Source: a virus
IMG/VR virus record: IMGVR_UViG_3300032893_000304
Coordinates: 1 to 20,552 of that record
Length of the DNA: 20,552 nucleotides
Strand: one strand, 5' to 3'
The position numbers were made by a program, and so were the translations under genes. Below the pieces are notes generated by a model that saw only the letters and a program-made list of their open reading frames with translations, did not search any database and was not told the origin of the DNA. This document shows positions 14,378 through 20,552 of the stretch, piece after piece. The stretch's first letter is position 1. Each line of letters starts with the position of its first letter.

Positions 14378-16597
14378 TCAGTGTTTGAGTTCTTTCTTCG
14401 CTGCCCAGTTTGTCCACGACCGTGCAAAGTCAACTACAATCGGGACACGAAAATCAAAGTCCTCCATTGCTTTCTTCACCTCGCCCATGAGACCAAGCTC
14501 TTCCTTGTGCCAGTAGAACTGGATCTCATCGTGAACGAAGTTGACAATACGTGTACGTGCGTTGTGCTTCTTGAGGATGCGTCGTACACGAACAACCGCA
14601 TGCTTGAAGATGTCAGCAGCATCGCCCTGAATGAGGAAATTCACACCCTGTCGAGCAGCGCGCCCCTGCTCCCACTTCTTTGCCGAGTGGATTTTCGGTA
14701 GCCTACGAAATCTGCCGAATGTGTTCTGCAGAAATCCTTGACGGCGCATCTGCAGCTCAGTGCTATCGATCCAAGCCTTCACCCCTCGGTAACGCTGGAA
14801 GTACTTCTTGATATATGCCTTGCAAGCATCAGCAGACACCTTGCGCTTAGGCGTCGACACCTGTCGTTGGATGGCAAAAGGTCCAGCACCGTAGATGATC
14901 CCGAAGTTAACACGCTTAGCTATGTTTCTGTACCACTTTATGTCATTGTATTCTGGATGGCTTTCGTCCTTCAGAATACGCAGCACTTCGTCCAAGGGAC
15001 GTTGAAGAACTACGTCAGCACACGTAATGCTGTGAACGTCTTGCTCTTTGCCAATCCATCCAGGAGCAGTAGGCGCATACGCAGCAACGAGTGTAGGATC
15101 GTTGGACCAATGCGCAGTTAATCTCAGCTCCATCTGACTGTAGTCAGCAAACACAAACACATACTCAGAGCTTTTTGGATCCTCGAAACCAGGGATGACG
15201 AAAGCACGACGAATGTCTAGGTTCTTTCCTGGAATGTTCTGCACGTTCGGATCGTGTGAGGACATACGACCCGTAGATACGTTCGGATTGAACGAGCTGT
15301 GTAGATAGTGGTTGCTATCAACCAACTCACGTATCGCGCGCACGTATGTATTGAGTAGCTTTTGCTTGTCTCTAAACTCAATGACCTTAGCCGCGAATTC
15401 GTACTCAGCTGCAAGCTCTTCGAGTACTTCCTTGTCAACACTATACTGATCTTCGCTGACTTCGATTCCGTTACGAAGATTCTCCTTGCCTTTCTTGGTC
15501 AGCTTGGTGAGCGTACAGCCAGCCTTGCGCAAAGCTTGAAGAAGTTCTTGGTTGGAGTCGATCTTGAACTCATATCCAACGGCGGCGTAAACTTCGCGTT
15601 CTGCATCCGCCATAGCCTTCTCGAACGTTGGTTCAAGCTTGTTGAGCAGGCTAACATCAATGAGAACACCGTTGTCCTCCACTTCGTATATAGCCTGCAC
15701 CAACTCCATTTCGTTGAGATACAGACCTCTCAGAGCGTCGTGACCTGCAATGCTTGGCAATAAGCTCTTGTAGTTCATCCATGTGTAATGGACGTCAGCA
15801 CACGCATACGGCGTCATCACATCAAGAGGAACCAAGTCGTATGTGATGTCTGTCTTTTTGGCATCAGCAAACGGATGGCCAGACAGCTTCTCTTTTACCT
15901 TCTGCTTAAGTAGGTTGGTTATCTGTGCTTTTGTCTTGCCAGAAAACCGCCACATCGGATCACGCTCCTGCATCTCGGCTTCGAGCGCGGTGCGTGTCTT
16001 ATCCAACGTTGCCTTTATGATGCGTGAGAACTCTTTCCGTCTTCGTTTTGACTCATCGTCACGCCACTTGTGCAGTGCTTTCTCCCATTTGTCCGCATTC
16101 TTATCGATGAGAGAGCACGATACGTCTTTCAGAGCCTTTTCTACATTCTCATCCAGCAAGTGAACTTGAGGAACACCATCGTGACACGGACCACGTAATC
16201 CAATGCCCTCACGCTGCAACATATGCTGGTCATAGCATTTGTTCCAAAATATCTTAGTGACAGACGCGTCCTCTAGTACTGCACGCAAGTCGTCTCGAAT
16301 GTCATCAACAGACAACTGTGCCTCGTCTGTTTGATGAGCGATAGGCAAGTAGTAGTTGTTGTCAATACCCCAACCAAAAACAAAACCACACACTCTAGCG
16401 CGAACCCAATCTAAGCTGGTGGTCTCAGTGTCAACCGCAATGATCTTCTGTCTTCTCAATTCTGCGTAGAACTGACGGAACTGGCTCATGTTCTGAATCA
16501 AGTAGTATGTTGCGCCTTGAACACCTGTCCAAGAACGCATGAGCTGCGGAGCAGCCGCTACTACAACAGACGCATCAACAGATAGAACAGAAGTCAC
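14378..16597 (-). CDS. polA: Family A DNA polymerase with 3'-5' exonuclease
   Basis: A 739-residue replicative polymerase with no 5'-3' exonuclease domain. Exo I is AVDTETTSLDW (D56, E58), Exo II is NKCYDQHML (D123) and Exo III is YACADVHYT (D268). Polymerase motif A is VFADYSQMELRL (D485), motif B is RNIAKRVNFGIIYG (R557, K561, F565, Y569) and motif C is NFVHDEIQF (D690, E691). All catalytic residues are present, so it should be active and proofreading. F565 corresponds to E. coli F762. A Lys/Arg-rich insertion of roughly 70 residues lies between Exo II and Exo III (about 165-245). It starts at GTG 16597 with GAGGA overlapping the preceding stop codon. Confidence 0.95.
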   Translation of the reverse strand: MTSVLSVDASVVVAAAPQLMRSWTGVQGATYYLIQNMSQFRQFYAELRRQKIIAVDTETTSLDWVRARVCGFVFGWGIDNNYYLPIAHQTDEAQLSVDDIRDDLRAVLEDASVTKIFWNKCYDQHMLQREGIGLRGPCHDGVPQVHLLDENVEKALKDVSCSLIDKNADKWEKALHKWRDDESKRRRKEFSRIIKATLDKTRTALEAEMQERDPMWRFSGKTKAQITNLLKQKVKEKLSGHPFADAKKTDITYDLVPLDVMTPYACADVHYTWMNYKSLLPSIAGHDALRGLYLNEMELVQAIYEVEDNGVLIDVSLLNKLEPTFEKAMADAEREVYAAVGYEFKIDSNQELLQALRKAGCTLTKLTKKGKENLRNGIEVSEDQYSVDKEVLEELAAEYEFAAKVIEFRDKQKLLNTYVRAIRELVDSNHYLHSSFNPNVSTGRMSSHDPNVQNIPGKNLDIRRAFVIPGFEDPKSSEYVFVFADYSQMELRLTAHWSNDPTLVAAYAPTAPGWIGKEQDVHSITCADVVLQRPLDEVLRILKDESHPEYNDIKWYRNIAKRVNFGIIYGAGPFAIQRQVSTPKRKVSADACKAYIKKYFQRYRGVKAWIDSTELQMRRQGFLQNTFGRFRRLPKIHSAKKWEQGRAARQGVNFLIQGDAADIFKHAVVRVRRILKKHNARTRIVNFVHDEIQFYWHKEELGLMGEVKKAMEDFDFRVPIVVDFARSWTNWAAKKELKH

Positions 16598-16603
16598 GCG
16601 TCC

Positions 16604-16903
16604 TCACGCAGAGGACTTCTGTGACCTCACGTTCCACTTCTGTTGCGACCGCGGAGTGCCACCATACGCATTAGCGATGCGCTCAGGATTCTTCCTGGCT
16701 TCGCTAATTGTATGGTCGAACGCCCTTTTTCGTAGACTTTCGGCTCTACGTACAGGGTCATTCAATAGCCCAATATGGGCTGCGCTGAGGGAGCGATCTG
16801 CCTGCTTACCACAAGAGGGGCAAGGCTCGTGCTCCGCGCCAGAGGCCACAAGCGCCTCAAAGCGATGGTCACAATCGGAACAGTGGAAGTCGTAAAGAAT
16901 CAC
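16604..16903 (-). CDS. FmdB-like zinc ribbon protein
   Basis: A 99-residue protein whose first 40 residues match the FmdB/CxxC_CxxC zinc ribbon family: MILYDFHCSDCDHRFEALV with a second pair CPSCGK (C8, C11, C28, C31). The tail is basic and helical, with SLRKRAFDHTISEARKNPER. FmdB-type ribbons were first described as putative regulators; small versions are common in phages and their function is unknown. It starts at GTG 16903 without a clear Shine-Dalgarno. It stops 6 nt before the polymerase start, and its stop codon contributes to the polymerase ribosome site, so it may set polymerase translation. Confidence 0.8.
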   Translation of the reverse strand: MILYDFHCSDCDHRFEALVASGAEHEPCPSCGKQADRSLSAAHIGLLNDPVRRAESLRKRAFDHTISEARKNPERIANAYGGTPRSQQKWNVRSQKSSA

Positions 16904-16975
16904 AGAGTCCCAATCCCAGGAGGAGTCAAACTAGCACAGGACAGTGAAAGTGAGAAGCTGATTCTAGAAAATCAG
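16904..16975 (-). other. Short intergenic gap with a 6-bp hairpin
   Basis: The helicase stop (16974-16972) lies in a small palindrome, CTGATT/AATCAG around a 6-nt loop (16958-16975). No U-run follows, so a classical terminator is unlikely. The remaining bases show no promoter I would defend. Confidence 0.4.
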
Positions 16976-18432
16976 GCACGCGTCGGGATCACTGCTCTTT
17001 GTCGTCTGGGTTTCGGTCCGGGCGGCAACAAGGGCTGACTGATCGGCGATTGTGGTGGCACACTAGCCGGACTACTAGCTGTAGTGGCTTGCATCTGTGT
17101 ATCATCGTCAGGTTGCGTCTCCAGAAGATTCTGCAGCGTCATTGTCTCGTAGGCGGCCTTGACCTTCACAGTGAATTTGTCTCTACCATTGCGGTTTTTT
17201 GCACCATAGAAACCGACAATGCCCGCATTTATCTCAGGCTGAGTAGCACACAGTGCAATGATCACATCTGCAATAAATGCCTTCTTCAAAGAGTCACTCA
17301 TATGCTGAAGGTCTATGACGTCCGCTGTAATCCCAATCCTGTTACTCTGTGTGGCTGTCCATATAGGGAGCTTCATATCACCGGCCATGCCACGAAGATC
17401 TTTGAATATGGCTCCTAGATCTGCGTACTCGTCATTGTAATTGGTGAGAGGCTTTAGCAAGTCACCATAGTCAACAATGATCAAGTCAGGAACCCAACCA
17501 GACGACTCCAGTTGGCGCAGGTTCTGCTTGATTGTGTTGATCGACGCAGTACCAGTGGGGTAGTGCTTTATGCGCAGTCTATCCTGGTGCTTCGCTTCCA
17601 AGTAACGACCACGTGTTGACACACGCCTAGTCTGTATCGCCAATTCGTTTATGTTAGTCTGCGTGAGAGTGGCATCGTAACGATCGGCAACGTCACGCTC
17701 ATCCAGCTCTAGAGTGTAGTGCGCAACATTGTAACCAAGCTCCACAGCGATCTTACCACAGTGGCACAACGCTATGGACTTACCGCGACCAGTACCACCT
17801 AACCAAATCCCAAGCTGTCCATCCTTGAGACCACCGCCTATCATCATGTCTAGCTTGTGGATACCGACTTGAATCGTTCGCTTATCGTCTACTCCACTTG
17901 CACGGGCGTTTACACGCTCCTGTATAGTGCGGAAGTAGTTTGTACCTAAATCTAGATAGCTGTTGCCGATGCTTGGTATCTTGGAAATCTTGTCAATGAT
18001 CTCATCCCACTTAGCGTCATCGGCTGTGTCCATCTCAGCTGCGGTTTCAATCCACAGCTTACGACCAGCCTGACGACGACAAAATCGAATGACTTCATCG
18101 ATTGTGTAGCTCTGGTTGGTGGCACGTGCACTGAGCTTCTTTGCGATTACAGCATAGTCACTGACTTCACTCTGCTTGATTGTCTTAGCTCGTACTGCCT
18201 TAGACAACTCATTGTGCAGCGTAGGGTCTACAACAGGATACTCACGGTGCTTAGTGTAGAAATCCTTGATTGTGTTGAAATACCATATGAGTATCTTGTC
18301 CTCGAAGTACTCAGGTACCAACAGCTCTATGGCTGTAAGCAGAAAGTCATTGCGCTCCAACATAAGCGCAAGGACATTGATCTGAAAGTCACGGTCAAAC
18401 GGAAACGTGACAACAGGAGAAGGCACACTCAT
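16972..18432 (-). CDS. dnaB: DnaB-like replicative helicase
   Basis: A 486-residue hexameric-helicase-type protein. The N-terminal domain (about 10-120) has the DnaB look: QINVLALMLERNDFL, then LLVPEYFED, then YFNTIKDFYTKH. The RecA-like domain has Walker A GGTGRGKS (212-219), the catalytic Glu in YTLELDER (about 239-246), Walker B DLIIVDYGDLL (316-326) and TATQSNR (359-365). The last 60 residues are Pro/Ser-rich and end in basic PRRQRAVIPTRA, an unstructured tail. No primase domain is fused and none is visible in the window. It is coupled by an ATGA overlap to the small gene upstream. Confidence 0.9.
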   Translation of the reverse strand: MSVPSPVVTFPFDRDFQINVLALMLERNDFLLTAIELLVPEYFEDKILIWYFNTIKDFYTKHREYPVVDPTLHNELSKAVRAKTIKQSEVSDYAVIAKKLSARATNQSYTIDEVIRFCRRQAGRKLWIETAAEMDTADDAKWDEIIDKISKIPSIGNSYLDLGTNYFRTIQERVNARASGVDDKRTIQVGIHKLDMMIGGGLKDGQLGIWLGGTGRGKSIALCHCGKIAVELGYNVAHYTLELDERDVADRYDATLTQTNINELAIQTRRVSTRGRYLEAKHQDRLRIKHYPTGTASINTIKQNLRQLESSGWVPDLIIVDYGDLLKPLTNYNDEYADLGAIFKDLRGMAGDMKLPIWTATQSNRIGITADVIDLQHMSDSLKKAFIADVIIALCATQPEINAGIVGFYGAKNRNGRDKFTVKVKAAYETMTLQNLLETQPDDDTQMQATTASSPASVPPQSPISQPLLPPGPKPRRQRAVIPTRA

Positions 18433-18626
18433 TCGTTGGCACCGATGTGCTTACGCTTCTCGCGTACAATACGCTGGAGACCAGGACCGAGAAGCTTAAC
18501 CAGTTCCAATGCTTCAATCGCAGACGTAAGCGAATAGCGTTCCTCTGCAGTCAAATCCTGTCTACTCTCGTGTATTTGCCTGAGATGACCCTGAATCTCT
18601 GACACAGTGAGATTGAGTTTAGACAT
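18429..18626 (-). CDS. Small hypothetical helical protein
   Basis: A 65-residue charged protein predicted to form two helices: LTVSEIQGHLRQIHESRQ and LTAEERYSLTSAIEALELVK. AGGGA lies before ATG 18626, and its stop overlaps the helicase ATG as ATGA. The strict coupling to the helicase gene makes a helicase-associated role (loader or regulator) possible, but there is no family motif and this is only contextual. Confidence 0.7.
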   Translation of the reverse strand: MSKLNLTVSEIQGHLRQIHESRQDLTAEERYSLTSAIEALELVKLLGPGLQRIVREKRKHIGANE

Positions 18627-18717
18627 ACGTGTCCCTACACAACGCTACAGGTTGGCAGTTACCAAAGACAGAAGGACGAACACTGCCCTGCCGAATCAGC
18701 TCGGTCAAGGCCTAGAA

Positions 18718-20552
18718 TCAGCTGCCGACGGTGGCGACCTTAGCTCCAGCATTCGGTATGACGCACTTGTCCCCGTCGCAAAACTTGTCGGTCACCTCGT
18801 GACTGATATTGGTCAAATCGTAAGGACGCAGACCACTAGCCAGCTCTTCGTACTGCTCTTTAGTGATCTCAATGTAGGGCGCCTGTTTATACCCACCACC
18901 GTCTTCAGGCAGGAAGCTGACGCCTTTGAGACGTACTTCATACAACTCAAGTGCATAACCAATCTGCTTCGCCTCCTCTGGCGTAAACGTCACAGTCACC
19001 GACACTTGATTATCAGCCCAATACGCCTGCATTTGAGCAGCTATCTCAAGCTGTTCGAACATAGACACATCGGACTTGGAGCGAGAGAAATTCTGTTCAT
19101 GAACTGGAAACGATACAACCGTTGTACGTGGTGTGTATATGTCATCCTCACAGTGATAACCAGCCTCTTGCAATATGTGAGCTAGCTGTGAGTCCTTCTC
19201 CAGTCGTATGTTGCGGATGTAGTATTCGCTATGCGGGTAGTGAACTCCTGGTGTAGCTCCTGCCAGCAATGATACGGTGCCAGAAGGTTTGACAGACGTG
19301 ATTTTGTTGGACTCCGGCACACACAACCAACGTGAGTACACACTGTCAAGCCTGCGAAGGTACTTGTACCCTTTGTCGCACCAATTGAAGTGCGTACGTC
19401 TGCCGTGTTTCTGGAAACTTTGCGCTATACCAGACTGAGAGGTACCTATGCGCCGATTACGTAACATAACCGAATTGACACGCGGATCGTGCGTAGGCAC
19501 AAGCGTCACAGTCTTTGCGTACAAGTACGCATACTTCAGCGTCTTCTGATAGTCGTCGTAGTCGTCGTGGTTAGCTGGAAACGTCTCAACAAGGCATTGG
19601 TATGTGAGTGCATTACCAAACACACCCATATGTCTTTGAGGCTCAGAAAAACAATACACATCGTGTACGTCAGGCAGCGCCTCAACCATAAGCACACGTT
19701 GCTTACGTGCACGATCTATCTTCTCACCATCAGGATGAGCGTTATTACGTCCGTAACGTGATCCATAACGCGATGCTTTTTTCAGAAAAGTCGCAATATG
19801 AGATGCTTCATATGACGGAATCAACAACACCCACAAGTCGTATGTGCGCACACCGTAATTAGTCTCTTCACCTTCTGAATTAGCCAGCCGCAAAGAGGCG
19901 TGATTTACACCTATACGACGTAGTAACATTTGTGCATCACGCAATTTAGCTTCTGAGCCGTGCAAAACATAGTGATCTGTGTTTGGGTTAATCCGCAAAC
20001 AGCCATCTGTGTCAATCCAACCACCAAAAAACGAAGACAAAGATTCGTTACTCCACGTGAACACCTCTTCCGGCAGACCAGTAGTATGGTTACGCAACTC
20101 CTTTGCCAATACTAACGGGACAATGCCATGAAGTGATACACGCCGAAACGGTCTTGTATACTTATCAGGATGTTGTTCTGCGTATGGGACACCACCTAAA
20201 TGAGGCAACACACGATATTCGGGTTCTTGTACCAAAGCCAAAACACGATCATTGTCAACAAACCCATCACCAGCGACCCAACCTGCTTGGTATGCGTAAG
20301 CACACGCAACACCTCCTTCAGATGGCGGAGGTTCGCAAGACTCCAACTGCATGCCTTCTAGTAAATCACTTGTTTCCACACGATGAAACGCGCGTTGCGT
20401 CTCAGTACGTGCTGACCAAGCATGGTCATGTGTTACGTCTAGATACGATCCGTCACTCAAATGCACTCGATAGAGCTTTTTGTCTTTTGCTGCAATGAAT
20501 GGAACAACAGAGGACCACTGTACTCCATTCCAAACATCAACAGGCTTGCCTA
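18718..20552 (-). CDS. nrdJ: Class II (cobalamin-dependent) ribonucleotide reductase with in-frame intein, 5' part beyond window
   Basis: Reduces ribonucleotides to deoxyribonucleotides using adenosylcobalamin. Only the end of the intein and the C-terminal extein are in the window; the frame is open to the right edge, so the start is outside. The C-extein (19596-18718, about 292 residues) begins CLVETFP and contains NRRIGTSQSGIAQ, FNWCDKGYKYLRRL and the substrate-loop PSGTVSLLAGATPGVHYP. It resembles the monomeric RTPR type (Lactobacillus leichmannii). The tail carries CDGDKC, a CX4C pair equivalent to the C-terminal redox cysteines that recharge the active site. Thus the catalytic C-terminal half looks intact once the intein is removed. 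Confidence 0.9.
   Translation of the reverse strand, partial: GKPVDVWNGVQWSSVVPFIAAKDKKLYRVHLSDGSYLDVTHDHAWSARTETQRAFHRVETSDLLEGMQLESCEPPPSEGGVACAYAYQAGWVAGDGFVDNDRVLALVQEPEYRVLPHLGGVPYAEQHPDKYTRPFRRVSLHGIVPLVLAKELRNHTTGLPEEVFTWSNESLSSFFGGWIDTDGCLRINPNTDHYVLHGSEAKLRDAQMLLRRIGVNHASLRLANSEGEETNYGVRTYDLWVLLIPSYEASHIATFLKKASRYGSRYGRNNAHPDGEKIDRARKQRVLMVEALPDVHDVYCFSEPQRHMGVFGNALTYQCLVETFPANHDDYDDYQKTLKYAYLYAKTVTLVPTHDPRVNSVMLRNRRIGTSQSGIAQSFQKHGRRTHFNWCDKGYKYLRRLDSVYSRWLCVPESNKITSVKPSGTVSLLAGATPGVHYPHSEYYIRNIRLEKDSQLAHILQEAGYHCEDDIYTPRTTVVSFPVHEQNFSRSKSDVSMFEQLEIAAQMQAYWADNQVSVTVTFTPEEAKQIGYALELYEVRLKGVSFLPEDGGGYKQAPYIEITKEQYEELASGLRPYDLTNISHEVTDKFCDGDKCVIPNAGAKVATVGS
19597..20552 (-). other. Intein with LAGLIDADG homing endonuclease inside NrdJ (N-terminal end beyond window)
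   Basis: The part visible runs from just after the intein start to its last residue, about 318 residues. Near the right edge, VWNGVQWSSV and the block B motif DVTHDHAW (the T and H of TxxH) identify the splicing domain. The endonuclease has two LAGLIDADG helices, YQAGWVAGDGFVDN and FFGGWIDTDGCLR, each ending in an acidic residue. The C-terminal splicing block is VHDVYCFSEPQRHMGVFGN and ends LTYQ followed by Cys+1. The usual His-Asn end is replaced by Tyr-Gln. The intein would splice itself out of NrdJ and cleave intein-less nrdJ alleles. Confidence 0.88.

Noticed and set aside
14371-14433. Upstream start of the UvsY-like gene at 14433
   Set aside because: It lies inside the polymerase reading frame, while ATG 14370 has GAGG at normal spacing and a typical short gap.
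16958-16975. Intrinsic terminator after the helicase gene
   Set aside because: A 6-bp A/T-rich stem without a U-run and with a coupled downstream replication gene is not a convincing terminator.
18627-18717. Open stretch in the nrdJ frame after its stop (TTG-initiated, about 29 codons)
   Set aside because: It follows two stop codons, has no Shine-Dalgarno and overlaps the next gene's start; probably chance. Re-reading the two stops would be the test for a longer NrdJ tail.
1-20552. tRNA genes, CRISPR arrays, integrase or attachment sites
   Set aside because: None was seen; no regularly spaced repeats and no cloverleaf-like segments were noticed in the few gaps.

Overview
This window is a block of a tailed-phage (Caudoviricetes) genome. 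Every gene I can support lies on the minus strand, packed head to tail with 4-nt ATGA/GTGA overlaps or gaps of a few bases. A gpA-type terminase large subunit at the left edge, together with a phage-style replication and recombination set, is the basis for calling it viral. Base composition is close to even. I found no tRNA, integrase, lysis or structural gene apart from the terminase, so neither host nor lifestyle can be read directly. The cobalamin-dependent (class II) ribonucleotide reductase suggests that cobalamin is available in the infected cell. The ThyX sequence resembles, from memory, those of actinobacteriophages, but that is only a hint.

In transcription order (right to left) the window starts inside a class II ribonucleotide reductase gene (nrdJ) interrupted by an intein with a two-motif LAGLIDADG endonuclease. 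Next come a small hypothetical gene, a DnaB-type replicative helicase, an FmdB-like zinc ribbon protein and a family A DNA polymerase with a 3'-5' exonuclease. These are followed by a T4-like recombination module: a helical protein that I propose is a UvsY-type mediator, a gp32-type zinc-containing ssDNA-binding protein and a RecA/UvsX recombinase. Then come a small HNH protein, a cupin-like protein and the gp47/gp46 (SbcD/SbcC) nuclease pair.

Between sbcC and the next gene is a 159-nt segment bounded by 16-nt inverted repeats with further nested hairpins. It is a strong candidate for a structured RNA or a structured leader. Downstream is a nucleotide and nuclease block: a MazG-like protein, an unknown zinc-ribbon protein, a DUF3310 protein, ThyX with an unusual Cys-containing insertion, a RuvC-like resolvase, an HNH-type endonuclease, a 47-residue zinc-type microprotein, a NYN-domain RNase and RNase HI. 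The block ends with a methyltransferase-like remnant, a ParB-like protein and a short basic protein, leading into the terminase large subunit, which runs off the left edge.

Taken together, the genes make dNTPs and dTMP (NrdJ, ThyX, MazG-like, DUF3310), replicate DNA (helicase, polymerase, SSB, RNase H), and carry out recombination-dependent replication and end processing (UvsX, UvsY-like, SSB, SbcCD). They resolve branched DNA before packaging (RuvC-like, HNH) and package it (terminase). The most notable points are the structured intergenic segment, the Gln-ended intein, the proposed UvsY, and several proteins carrying extra Cys clusters.
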